From Amyloporia xantha (Eukaryota; Basidiomycota; Agaricomycetes; Polyporales; Adustoporiaceae), in contig JAYKKR010000010.1 in assembly GCA_036971615.1 (NCBI GenBank), positions 1,240,001 through 1,304,000 of the forward strand: a DNA stretch of 64,000 nt, written 5' to 3'. Of the stretch, positions 32,601 through 46,112 are shown piece by piece. The notes below the pieces were generated by a model that was given only the letters and a program-made list of their open reading frames with translations, made no database searches and was not told the DNA's origin. The position numbers and the translations under genes were made by a program. Position 1 is the stretch's first letter, and every line of letters begins with the position of its first letter.

Positions 32601-35205
32601 GTGCTTTTGATACATACAAGGGTGATGCGGCATTTTGGTATTGGATCGCTCTGATTCCTCAGCTGTGCCTGTCTATATCCCAAAGAGAAGTCAAGCAAGC
32701 ACGTTACATTCTCTTGAACTTGGCGAAGCTGTATCCACAGGTACGTTGTTTGTATCTCCAGTCTTATTTAGAGCTCATAACGGGTTTTATTCAGGCCCTT
32801 TTCTTTCATCTGCGTACCACGCGGGAAGAAATGACCTACCTCAGGCGTCAAGCGGCGGCGGCTGCGGCTCAACGAAATCTAAACACCGGCAACGCTCAGG
32901 CCCCAGTAGTTCAGAATGGCACCAATGACTCGTCGAAGAGACTGGAAAACGATCATTCGAATCATGAGTCTGGGATGGACGGTAACGTTGATATCAGACC
33001 AAGCGGAGGAGTCGACGACGCTGCTGCAGTAGCGCAGGCCGCGCGTCCAGGGATCGAGAGTGGTCAGACCGTTTCGAGGCCTCCAGTACCAACAAGTGAC
33101 CTCTCCTCACACCCCGCTCGCCAGTCTTGGGAATATGTAGACGAAGTTGTTCAGATTTTGAAGACGGCATTTCCACTCCTCATTCTGAGTATGGAGGCCA
33201 TGGTCGAGCAAATAGCAATGCGCTTCAAGGCTACACCTGAAGAGGAAGTCTACAGACTTGTGTGCATGTTGTTACAGGAAGCAATGCAGGTGAGCGTAAC
33301 AAAATCACGTGCATATCATCTAGTTATTGACAGCGGACCGAAGCAATATGTTCTACGAATGGGCACCGATGATGATGGTCAACTGCCTCCACAGACCGTC
33401 AGTAATCTCAGCAAATTGGTACAGAATCTGTCAGGTCCAACACGGGTACGAATCCCTCATAAGTTACGGAGTATAGAATTGACATTATCATCTGTAGAAA
33501 GGAGTATGAGGAAGACTTCTTGAAAAGCAAACCAACTCTGTATGAATATATACAACGTCTCCAACACTGGAGGGATAAGCACGAGCGTTTCTTGGATGCG
33601 AGACCTCGCATGCAATCTCTGGATCTCCTTAGTCATTACTTGATGGAATTCCATTACGGCAAGTTTGACGATATTGAAGTCCCTGGGCAGTATACAGAGG
33701 TAGATTTTATCTTTCGTCAGCCATTCGTTGATCTCACGGATTTATAGGACAAAGGACAGTAACCAGAACTTCGTGAGGGTCCTGAAGTTTGGTCCCAAGT
33801 TCGAGAACTGTCGCTCTCATGGCTACTGTTGGAGACGATTCATGATTCATGGTCATGACCACTCAAAGACTTCCTTTGCGGTGCAACTTCCTTCGGGTAG
33901 GCATTGTCGCCGAGAGGAGAGGGTCATGCAATTGTTCCGCACTTTCAATGCGTGAGTGGCGGAAGTCGTGGTGCCATCATGAAGCTAACGTTCCTTCAGA
34001 GTGCTGTACCGCAAGAAAGAAAGTCGCAAACGAAACTTGCACTTCCATCTTCCTGTCGCAATCCCATGCAGTACTACTTTACGTCTTGTCCAGAACGATG
34101 CATCGTATGTCACTCTGGGTGACATATACGATCACCATTGCGAGAGCAGCGGTTTTACACGCGAAGACGCTACCCTCATCGTTGGCGAGAAGGTCAAGAC
34201 AGCTATGCGAGAATTCAGGCAGACTATGGGCAGAAAGGTGCGGTAGTTCCACTACGAAGAGGTTCACATTCACTGACAAAGAAATCAGGCCGACAAGAAC
34301 GAATACCTGACATTGAAAAAGGATATGCTAGACGAGGTGACCCTTAAAATGGCACCGGAAGATATCCTTACTCGTGTAAGTACACGAGTGATTCTTGCCG
34401 TCCTTCTCTAAATGAATTGATTCTAGTATATGATACGCACCATGGACGGGCCGTGTGAGCTTTGGCGTATGCGGAAGCAATTCGCGCTCCAGGTCGCCGC
34501 CTCCAGCTTCATGACCTATGTGATCTGTCTTACCAGTCGGCTACCCTCTCGTTTCCATCTTTCTCGCACGACGGGGCAAATCGCGATGAGTGAACTAATG
34601 CCAGGTAGTGCTTTAGGCTTAACAGTTCGGGCTCCACTAACTGGTATACACAGCATTGGGCCCGCATCCACCCATTTTCACTTCAAACGATGCCGTGCCT
34701 TTCAGATTGACGCCTAACATGCAGCACTTCATAGGACCAATTCTGACCGAAGGAATACTGACATCGGGGATCATGGCTATTGGGCGCTGTCTAACTGAGC
34801 CGGAAGTGAGTACATTCCGTGTCTCCCAATGTTACCATTCTAAAGAAACATCAGTTCGATCTTGAGCAACAGCTGTGCCTGTTCATACGTGACGAGGTCA
34901 TGATGTGGGTACACAGTCGTCCGAAACCATGGACCTTCGACATGTCATTCCGCGCGAACGTAGCTGTCACTACCGAGGGTGTAGTCAAGCGAGCGGAAGT
35001 GCTTGCATGTAAGTTGGAACGAGAGCAGGTAAGTCGGTACCGTCGTCGCCATTGAACTTCGCTGAAGAGGCTCTCTCAGGCCGTCAACAATCCGCAGAAT
35101 CCGGGTACCGTCCCTGTGATGAAAACTGTGACGAATCTTATCTCTGAGGCCACCAATCCCGTCAACCTGATGAAAATGACCGAAATATTCATGCCTTGGT
35201 TCTGA
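23605..35205 (+). CDS. TRA1: TRA1/TRRAP, PIKK-family pseudokinase scaffold of SAGA and NuA4 (one frame break)
   Basis: Giant scaffold through which activators recruit the SAGA and NuA4 acetyltransferases. It starts MDNVPQLTTAEDLEKRAARV at 23605 and encodes roughly 3,500 residues in about 20 exons. HEAT repeats fill the first two thirds, e.g. KYNVACELREMIDIVREAES, LLPYIDKLTDERVLLGTGLG, YHHYSDLTKSRFSFGGVIQP. The FAT region contains CRYMLDISRDWAMNKRDPYP, TMKEKATLLQKMASFEMRGE and EQCGLWEQAYTTYENAQSRT. The kinase-like part has FAVQLPSGRHCRREERVMQL, LFRTFN, and DGPCELWRMRKQFALQVAAS; I see no HxD/DFG catalytic motifs, as expected for this pseudokinase. The FATC end LMKMTEIFMPWF stops at 35203-35205. 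A one-base frame slip occurs at 30241-30242. Confidence 0.95.
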
Positions 35206-35304
35206 TGCTGTGCGGAAGATCGTTTGTATTATTTAATGTTGTATCAGGTATATGGATTGCAATTGTATTTTATTCGACATCGGAGCACCTCTGGCGCGAC
35301 CGTA

Positions 35305-37389
35305 TCACATGCGATGAAAGCCCTCGGTCTGACGGAATGTGTTGATATGGATCTCACTGGCTAACATCATCTTTGAAGAATTCGTCAGCTCCTCCATTAA
35401 ACATACAGAATTATGACCAGCGAAATTACCTCCTCTGCCATGTTATAAATCTCAGAACCAGGCCTGTTATACATCATCGCGTTGGCGAACATGAGATAGA
35501 CGTCCCGTTGGAATTCGAGCGAGTTGGAAATCAAGCCGTCCTTGATTCTTGTCTTGATGGTCTTCAGGTCCATCGGGCGTTTCACTATATCGTGGTAGTC
35601 GGCGGCCTCAACTTTCCGGATGGGATTATGAAAGATATTGCCGTTGCGATGCTGGGATATCTGAGAGTGCAGCATCCCTATCATATTTTGAAAGCGCTTG
35701 GAGACGACCGGATTCTCTGTGGCCGGAGGGCGCCCCGGACGTCGTCCTTTGGGGCCGGTACTAGAGCCTATAAACAGATCAGGACGGTATGAGGAAAGAG
35801 AAACAACGATATAGACGAACCAGCCTCCTCATCGTCAGCTGGTTCTGAATCGTCGCGAGCCCGCTTTCTCTCGCGTTGCGAATCTGACGGTGAGCCTTCG
35901 AGTTCCGAAGCTTTGCGTTTAACTAAAAGACAAGATCAGCTCAATGCCAAATGGATATCCTCCAATCTCGCTGACCGTCACTTTGCGTTGGTTCATACTC
36001 GGGAGTCGGTGTAACTTCATGCTTGGTATCCTGCACCATGCTGTCGTCATCCATGACTTCGTCAGGCGCTGCGACTTCTACCGCCGTCTGTGCAGGCGTT
36101 GTTGCAGGAGGAACATCTTCCGGCACCGACACTACTTCTGGAGATTCTGCATCTGGAAGAACTGTTGAAGGCTCTTCTGCCGCTGTCTGTATGTCGATAG
36201 TCGATTGATCAGGAGTCACCTCTGCATCCTCGACTGCGGGCACATTATTGTCCTCCTCCATAGCCTCAGCTGGAGAGCTCGACTGTGGTCTCTCAGCGAC
36301 CTCAGCCTCCTGTTGACTCGGTTCTTCCTGGGAAATCTGAAATCGGTGAATGAAAGCGATAACACCTTACGATAGGAGGCCTACCGATGTATCCATGGGC
36401 TCTTCCGCGTGCGGAGGAGCTTCATGCTCTACCACCTCGTCCGTCGGTGTTAGAGCGGGTGCGTCGGGATTTACCGTTTCTTGCGACTCGATAGGAATTT
36501 CCTGGGTGGAAGTCTGTAGTGAAGAATGAGACAGCGGCGCGACACCCGGCGACGGGTCATGACGATTTACATACTAGATCAATTACGGGTTCCAATTGTG
36601 CTTCAAGGATGGTTGGCTCTGCGTCCTGTATTGCTTCCGAAACACCAACCGGAGGAGATGGTGCAGACTCTGCTGGAGGTTCATCTACGACCGCTTCTTC
36701 TACAGCAGGTGGCTCGGCCACAAATTCGACGGGAGTAATGCCTAGGTTGGCACGTATCTTGTCATCCCATAAGCCGCTACGAATCTCGTCGATCTCGGTC
36801 ACGAGAGTTCTTTAAATGTAAGCATTGAGTGCGACTTCAGTCAATGTTGCTATTGCCACACGTACTTGAATTTAGTCTCTTCAGCTGCGATGAGTTCTCG
36901 TAATTCCAAAAGACGCGCATTGTAGTGGCGCTGCGCAAGCTGAAGATGCGCTGGAGCTGTTCTGGGGGTGTCAATGACATGGACTAAGCAGGAACATTCA
37001 CTCGAATCACCTACCGCGGGGCACAGCGTTGGCATCAGAACTTCCGTGTGTACATTATGAGACAATGTTCAATCACAGAAACATGGAACTGACCATTCCA
37101 ATTCAGCATCTTTCATAAGCTGTAGATAAATGACAGGGCATGTCTATTCTGTCTCAATTGGTCAAGGTCATATGTGCGAGAAACAGCACAGGCTGACTTG
37201 TGCGGTGAAGTAGGTTTTGGGTCGCGATATCATGGGATGCTTTGTGAGTATTTTCGCGACGTCTGCCCAGTTTTCTGACCCGACTTCATAGACTGCCTGA
37301 GAGAAGATGAGACGTTCGACATTGTTCAGACCGGACGCGTCCACTTCGGGCGTATTTGGGGCTCGTCGCGGACGAGAATTGGACGCCAT
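35305..37389 (-). CDS. BRD8/Bdc1-like bromodomain protein, probable NuA4 subunit
   Basis: Chromatin protein. The N-terminus NVERLIFSQAVYEVGSENWA, DVAKILTKHPMISRPKTYF is the SANT-like start typical of BRD8. After small exons (VIYLQLMKDAELE; SDANAVPR) comes HLQLAQRHYNARLLELRELI, AAEETKFKTLVTEIDEI, RSGLWDDKIRANLGI, again BRD8-like. A long acidic, Pro/Glu-rich disordered region (36790-35950) and a basic segment lead to a single C-terminal bromodomain: MIGMLHSQISQHRNGNIFHN, YHDIVKRPMDLKTIKTRI, FANAMMYNRPGSEIYNMAEE, with the acetyl-lysine-site Asn in YNRPGS. It ends GFHRM at 35307-35305, 99 bp from the TRA1 stop on the other strand. BRD8 and S. pombe Bdc1 are NuA4 subunits, so function is inferred from family. 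Confidence 0.82.
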
Positions 37390-37671
37390 GTGCAGTAGAT
37401 GGATTCTTGTCTACTGCATCTATGCGCATGGACAGAAGGAGGAGAGAAATACAGGCCAGAAATGGTGACTTGGGAGGAAAGTGCTCACTATAGAGCTCTC
37501 AGCTCACTGCTACTGCCCGAAAGCGTCTGCATGCGCGCGAGAGACGCATCGGCATCTTCCGGCCGGGATCACCGAGCTCCACAAAGGTGCCGGCGGTTGT
37601 GACGGCGATGTACCCCCAGTTGAGGCTGAACCGACTGTCTTACGCAGTCGTTGCTCTTGACTCCCACCACC

Positions 37672-39237
<1,566 letters not shown>

Positions 39238-39636
39238 AGTAGTCGATCCTTTTATGCAAGTTGATTACGAGTCCCTGCGTTTGATGTTCTTTCCTTCAGA
39301 ATGATTTCTTCTGTTTTCACACGTGTACTATACATTTGCAATTGGTCAATCATTCGAATTCACATCGTATGAATGGCCACACCAGAGTCAAACCGCGTAG
39401 TCTCCATTATTTCGTGCTTAAGAGTCGCACGGCCCTACGGAAGAAATGACGCTCTTGGCCTCCAAAGTCTAGCTCACAGTGTTTCACTCCGAAAGGATGT
39501 GCGAACATTTCACCTGGACGCTCATCTGCACACCATTTGTATTCAGAGGTTGCCCTTCAGATCGAGACTATTCATAATTACTCTGGTGTCTTAAGTATAC
39601 TTTTTCTACGCAACCAGCAATACTGTCGACCCCATA
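39238..39636. other. intergenic, PEP4 3' end to DCAF6-like promoter
   Basis: A 399-bp stretch without a supported gene. I see no clear regulatory element beyond AT-rich patches near 39300-39350. Confidence 0.3.
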
Positions 39637-41826
39637 ATGGCCTGGTCCGAAAGGTTCCATGACCCATTCCTTGCATGTTCCGTACCTTCCACAAGTTTAT
39701 CGAAAAGATGGAAAGAGCGACTGCTATATCATTCCATGAATAATGCTCTGGACAGAGTCGCTGTCCTCGGAAATGATACGAGTGGACACACAGGGTGCGC
39801 GCCGTGTATGTCGATACCGAAGATCTGTTGGCTCACGAGTCTGTCCAGATGCGTGAACGCTTTGTCGTGGGCTAAGGACGGAGACATTTTGATCAGCGGG
39901 GGAGATGATACCACGTACGTCGACTTTGACTTCCCCGTGTATTGTAGAGGAATCTCATGTTGATGGTTGTAGGGTGCGGCTATGGCGCGTTGACCCCAGC
40001 AATACGACGAATGACTACCCTTTCGTGTGTGAGGCCGTCATACACACCGGTCATCGTAGCAACATATTCAACGCACAGATGCTACCTAATTCGAATCGCA
40101 TGTGAGTCTTCCCCTCCTCAGTGCTCGATAGCGCGACTCAGGCTCGCTTCTCTAGAGCGACCGTCGCAGGAGACAACCAAGTCCGGATATCCGACGTAGG
40201 AGCTACTCTTTTCTCCTCGCGATATCGTGGTGAAACGGAGTACAGCAGCCGCCAGGCGAACGTCCGCGTCTTGCAGTGCCATGATGGCCGAGTCAAGCGC
40301 ATCGTTACAGAAGAGAGCCCGGATCTGTTTCTTACCGTCTCAGAGGTTTGTCAGACTGTCCGCCTTCTCGGTGTAGCTGTATTTGATATGTGCCGCATGC
40401 TAATTGGTAGGACGGAACGGTGCGCCAGCACGACCTGCGTGTTCCACACAGCTGTCGCTCCGGCGCCTGCTCTGCACCGCTCGTCAAGCTAAACCACGAG
40501 CTCAGCACTTTAGCACTTTCTCCTCTCACGCCGTACCAATTCGTAGTGGCTGGTGAATCACCATATGTGAGTGAAGAGCAACACCTTCGCCTGAAGTGTC
40601 TCATCCTGTCGAGCTAGGGATATCTCTTTGACAGGCGACACGCAGGACGGCACTTCAAGGAAGAGTGGGGTGTGCTGCCTGAGCCAGGTGACATGACGAC
40701 TTGTGTCAGACGCTTCGGACGCGCTGTGCGGGGGCCAGGTGAGCGGAGAGGCTATGAACACGTAACTGGTGCCAGAATGGCATCTAGTAATGGCCACGAG
40801 GTAGGCCATTCTCCGTTGCTAGCCTTGAACCCGGGGCTCAACTGATATTTAGGTGTTGCTATGTGCGTTTGGCTTGGCTTGTCCATGAAGACTCTCTTAT
40901 AAGAAAGTCAAATGACAGCGTACAGCTCCGATGCGGTCTACCTCTACTCGACGCGTGATGAGCCACAGACGTCAGAGGAAGCTGGCGAGGCCTCCTCGAT
41001 CCTCCCGCGAAACCGTACACCTTCCGGAGAGAGATCTGGCATGTATCTCTCCGATGATGGAGATGGCGGTAATGCTCCTTTGATGTCCCAGTTGGACGTA
41101 CAGATGGAAGAAGACATCGAACGCATGCTGGCAGAAGATGACATCGAGAACGATCCGAACCAATTGCATCTGACTGGTCCTGACGACGACCACGCCGCAG
41201 ATGACGACGACGAAGACGAAGACGAAGACGAGGAAAGAGCCCATGAAGACCCGATCTGCCTGACCAAAGCGCCTATCATCTATCCTCGAGCCCGCTTCAC
41301 CGGTGCTTGTAATGTGGAGACTGTGAAAGATGGTGAGTCACAATTGGCATTCGAGCAAAAGCGGTTTCTTATGTATTCTGCCAGTGAACTTCCTGGGCCC
41401 TCGAGACGAATTTGTGGCCTCTGGTTCAGATGATGGCAATTTCTTCATCTGGAAGAAATCGACAGGACAATTGCATGACATCTTGGAAGGTGACGGCACA
41501 GTTGTAAATGTGATTGAAGAGCATCCCCATCTTCCCCTTGTCGCTGTGAGCGGAATCGACACGACTGTAAAGGTATGTGCTCGCCGAAGCATCGTTGTGC
41601 GCAACTGAGCTGATCAATATACTGCCAGCTATTTGCACCCGCACATGGGATCAGTGCTTTTTCTCGGCTCGGGAATGCAGAGTCTATAATCCGACGCAAC
41701 AGCGAAGCTGCTTCGAGACGAATCGACCTCGCAAGTCTGTACATTCAATATCAGCTCGCCCGTCGAACGACAGGAAATGGTGTCAACAGCGAAGATGGAC
41801 CTACTCCCGGGTGCACTTACCAGTAG
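39637..41826 (+). CDS. DCAF6-like WD40 protein (possible CRL4 substrate receptor)
   Basis: WD40 protein whose layout matches the DCAF6/DCAF8 group, receptors for CUL4-DDB1 ubiquitin ligases. It starts MAWSERFHDPFLACSVPSTS. Repeats include CVNALSWAKDGDILISGGDD-TTVRLW, FNAQMLPNSNRIATVAGDNQ, VRISDVG, VLQCHDGRVKRIVTEESPDL-FLTVSEDGTVRQHDLR, LALSPLTPYQFVVAGESPYG, then VLLSYSSDAVYLYSTRDE. An acidic insert (HAADDDDEDEDEDEERAHED, 41190-41250) precedes the final repeats FVASGSDDGNFFIWKKSTGQ and NVIEEHPHLPLVAVSGIDTT-VKLFAP. The last exon (41630-41826) ends GVNSEDGPTPGCTYQ. A small intron at about 40851-40911 restores LLSYSSD. DDB1 binding is inferred from family only. Confidence 0.8.
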
Positions 41827-42826
41827 TTCTCAATGAGATGGAAAGTTTGCTGTATCAAATAGCGCATTTTTACATGTATAACAATTATGTAGTTCAAAAC
41901 CGAGACGCAGTGCGCCTTTTGTGTGTGTAGCCACAGTGTTCCACCTATTCGAGCATGCCAATGTGGCGGCACGTTTCCGGTGTTCGTGTGTACTACTTAG
42001 ACTTTCTTACCACCTCCACCATCCCATCGAGTTGACTGATCTTCTATGTTCGACGGGTGCGCATTTGCACCAGTCATCGTGGCTTTATGGGAAATTATGC
42101 AGAGAAGGGTAGTTCGTGAGGTTGGCGAAGATTGATAGGCAGTGTCAGAGGTTTTTTTTCCGCATGCGTGTCGACGTCGACCTTACGCACAACGCGGAAG
42201 GTAGTTGTGGTGGCAATCCTCCTTGTCCATCTCCACTGGTTCTGTTCTGTGCGGACGTCGTTCAAGGACTGGCTGTACGATATAGTATTGCTATCCTGTT
42301 CTCAAGCTCTCAACAGAATAACCTGAGGTATCGTAATGTAAGTGTAAATTTTTGCTTCCTGGTTGAGCCTGCTCGTGTCAACCTGTGCTGATACATCCTC
42401 TGGTATCCTCATATTTTCTCCTCAAGTCCAGCAGTGCCCAAACATTGTATCTTCTTTCTCTGAGTGATTTGGATGCCTGTCTACCTCACCGACTGAGCTG
42501 CCAGTTGGTACCTACGGCCACAATTGCATCAGGCCCTAGGGGAACCCCTTGACCGTCAACCAGACACCGTCACGACACGTAACGCGAGCGTTCAACTTGC
42601 CCGCTTCCCATCAACTCAAAGTTGCCCACCGTCTGTGTACAAGCTTCTCAACGCACACGATATCTCGGACTCGCCCTGAGGGCATCAAGGCGGTTTGGAC
42701 AGCTGTGCCTCAGCTGCCACTTGTCTCACGAGACAAATCTCGCTCAGAAGTTTTCGCTCAGACTTGCTCTCTTCTCATCACTCTGAAAGTTTCATATTGT
42801 TGCTCTCGTCGAGCGCCGTTTACAAC
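41827..42826. other. 1-kb intergenic region, DCAF6-like 3' flank and CTK1 promoter/leader
   Basis: No ORF here looks coding. A run of eight T at 42152-42159 and CT-rich patches near 42740-42800 are the only visible features. A long 5' leader for CTK1 is plausible. Confidence 0.3.
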
Positions 42827-45800
42827 ATGAGGCAAGAGGGCTCGTCGTCGCGCGGCCGTCGGGATGCTGATGGTTGGACACCTATGGACAGCACACAGCC
42901 CTCGCACGACCGTTACAGTTATGGCCCTCAGAAAGACACTCATGGTCACAGCGGTAGGGAAGATTATTGGGATTCTACTGGTAGATCGTACAACTATGAC
43001 CAGGGCTACTCGACTGCCTCTTACCCCGACTCTGCTTCATGGGTGCCCTCTGGCTCTCGTTACGACAGATCTAGGGGGTATGACCAATGGTCCGTTGATG
43101 AAACTCTGCCAACCCAACATGGGGAGAGGGGTCGTTCTAGATACACCAACGATAGGCAGGACGATGGATGGCCAAAGGGTGAGCGGCGGGAAGCGGGTCG
43201 GGAAGCGGGTCGAGAAGAGGATGGATCAGATTGGCGGAGAAATTCTGGTTGGGAATCACGCAAGGTGGAGGGGCAAGCTCAACCTTGGGACGAGCCCTCT
43301 CGTCAATGGTCCGCTACACCTGCCGAGGGTTCGCGACGCGCAGGAGAGGAGCGCTCCTGGGAACCCGCTGCAACATGGCAGCCTAATAATCGTTCTGGAC
43401 CTTCAGGACAGCGTAACCAAAAGTCCAACAAAAACTCCCATCAAAACAAGAGCGGTAAAGGGAAGAGGAATCAGAAACAGAAACGCGATTGGAGAGCGGC
43501 TGACGATAGCCAGTTAAACAAGTACGTGGTGTTCACTGTGTAGATGTCACTCTCTTGATATTGTTTCGTAGCTGGACTCGGAGAGATGACCCCAAACCAC
43601 AAACTAAGAACAATCGTCCCAGTGCTAAGCGCCGGAAGAACCGGTCGCCTTCCCGAGTTCGGTCTCGTTCCCCACCTGAATCGCATTATTCCCCACGGTC
43701 ATCTCGGGGACGCTCATTATCATCGGATACACCGAGGCGGCGACGAAGAGACGGCAGTCGTACAGGTGCTCGTAGTCCGAGCCCGTTGGACACACCTAGA
43801 AAGAGAAACGGGTATCTGCGCAAGAGGTATTCCAGATCTCCTTCATCCCCTCGAAGTCCTCCAAGTGTCGATAGTCGAGGCCGCACTCGTCGTCGGCGCA
43901 GCTTCTCATCTGTTACTAGCACCAGCAGGAGCAGAAGTAGGAGCCCCAGCCGCAGTCCGAGAGAGCGCTCTCGAACAGTGCATCGATTGCCTGCGGCCAC
44001 TCCCATCAGTGCTATACCCATAGAACTGATACGTACGGGTAGTTCACCCAATGAAGAGCGGAAGTTTGTCAAGGGTAAAGGTGCTGCCACGGGCAAGCGT
44101 TCTGAGGTATGTCACAACGGTAGACCCACTGTATGCTGGAACTCACCTTTCTGTGCAGCCTCGACTTCCCTCGCCCGAGAGGTCGCGGCAGCGCATGGAC
44201 GTAGTCAGCAAAGCGTCTGCTGCTATGCCGCCTCCTTCGAGCCTGCCAACCTCGGTCGGTAATGTGCATGATTCGCAAAACGGTTCAGCATCCACATCAC
44301 CAACAAACTCCCGCGTCCAGTCTTTGACGTCAGCGGCTCCCCGCATTGCACCAACCAAGAACGCCGGTTTCAAACCTATTGGACAGCCTAGTAGTGCGGT
44401 CAAGCGGTTCTTCCCTGGTGATGACGACGACGAAATCGAAGCTGTCCCTCAGCGCCAAGCACCCATTGCCACTTCTACTTCAGGACCTCGCTTCATTTCA
44501 TCCGCTAATGCAATACCGATCACCCCTACCAAAATTCGTCCCTCTTCCTCGAACGGTGATGTATCCTCCAGACATTTATCAGTTGGCGAGAGTCCTACCG
44601 TCGAAAACCGTGTCAACAACCAGAGTCCTATCGTCGAGGACCGTGTCAACAACCACGAGCGCAGAACTGCGGGCGCTCGCGTTGACAATCATCAAGTCTC
44701 GCCCGCCCTCTCCATACAAGATCACCCTTCACGTCGTGCAAGCAGTAGCGGTGATCAGAAGGCCCCAGTTGCTACCGAGCCTGATCGTACGATACCGGCT
44801 CACTCACGTGTAGTTGAACATGATCAAGGCAGCGTCACGCCTTCAATCACCAGACCTCCAACCCCGGTCAGATACGGGTTGTACGATTGCCTCAATCAAG
44901 TCGGAGAGGGCACATTTGGTCAAGTCTGGAAGGCCCGGAACACTAAGGATGGGCGATTTGTGGCATTGAAGAAGATCCGTATGGAGGCTGAGCGAGACGG
45001 GTTCCCTGTAACGGCGATGCGAGAAATCAAATTGCTCCAATCGTTGCGACACGAGAATGTTGTGCGTTTGTACGAGATGATGGTATCCAACGGTATGCGG
45101 GTCGTCATCTCGGCCAGGAAATCACTACTCATCGATGTCTTTTAACCGTAGGCTCCGTTTTCATGGTATTCGAGTACTCGGACCATGACCTGACCGGCGT
45201 CTTGTCGCAGACTCAATTCTCGTTCACTGATGCACATTTGAAGTCATTCTGCCGGCAGATGCTGGCTGGTCTGGCCTATCTGCATCATAAAGGTGTTATA
45301 CATCGAGATATCAAGGGCTCCAACATCTTGATCAATAATCGAGGAGAGTTAAAACTCGCCGACTTTGGTCTTGCCCGATTCTACCAGAAGCGCCGACGGA
45401 GTGATTATACCAATCGCGTTATCACTCTGTGGTACCGACCGCCAGAGTTGTTGTTCGGGACAACAGTCTATGGGCCTGAAGTCGACATGTGGAGCGCAGG
45501 GTAAGTTAGCTCTTCTGTGTGTAGGGGCGTCTCGGATTCTGACGGAAATTCAGGTGCATCATGCTCGAACTCTTCACCAAGAAGCCCGTCTTTCAAGGAA
45601 ACGACGAGATTCATCAGCTTGATGTGATCTACAGGATACTTGGCACCCCTGTCGTAGAGCAGTGGCCTGGTATGACCAGTCTACCTTGGTACGAGCTTGT
45701 CAAACCAAAGGAGGCCATCCCGAACCATTTTCGCCAATTGTTTGAGAAGTGAGTGATTGGCCTGTCGAGGTCGGGTAAGTGCGGACTGATATTTTTTCCT

Positions 45801-46080
45801 ATTTAGATGGCTTTCTCCCGCAGGTCTTGACCTGGCGGAACGTCTGCTAACTTATGATCCGGCTCGCCGAGTCACTGCTGTGCAAGCTCTCGAAGCACCT
45901 TACTTCAATCAGGAGCCACCATCGCCAGCCGCACCTGTCAGGTATGTTTGTCAGATGGTATCTACTTGTATTTCATGCTGATTATTTGTCCCATACAGCC
46001 TTTCCACCATGGAGGGCGAATGGCATGAGTACGAAGCTAAGCGTGAGCGAGCTAAAAAGCGTAGAAGAATAGACGGATAA
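42827..46080 (+). CDS. CTK1: CTK1/CDK12-type RNA polymerase II CTD kinase
   Basis: Cyclin-dependent kinase that phosphorylates Ser2 of the Pol II CTD during elongation. The N-terminal half (42827-44860) is disordered: Tyr/Ser/Arg-rich, then an SR-rich region ([20 protein letters not shown]), like metazoan CDK12. The kinase domain starts [20 protein letters not shown] (P-loop) with [27 protein letters not shown] (PITALRE-like helix). Then come [20 protein letters not shown] (HRD), [10 protein letters not shown] (DFG) and the activation loop [19 protein letters not shown] with the phosphorylatable Thr, followed by [17 protein letters not shown]. It ends [16 protein letters not shown] at 46078-46080. 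All key catalytic residues are present. The stop is 32 bp from the convergent CSN4 end. Confidence 0.93.
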
Positions 46081-46112
46081 AGCATCATTGTTTCAACATG
46101 CAATGTAATATT

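Noticed and set aside
33290..33343. Apparent frame slip in TRA1 near 33.3 kb
   Set aside because: Using the acceptor at 33342-33343 gives a 54-nt intron and the in-frame junction EAMQ-QYVLRMG, so no break is needed.
33700..33754. Apparent stop after the GQYTE segment of TRA1
   Set aside because: The acceptor at 33753-33754 (acaaag) restores the frame as DSNQNFVRV.
43686..44096. 136-residue minus-strand ORF
   Set aside because: Antisense of the SR-rich part of CTK1; no independent support.
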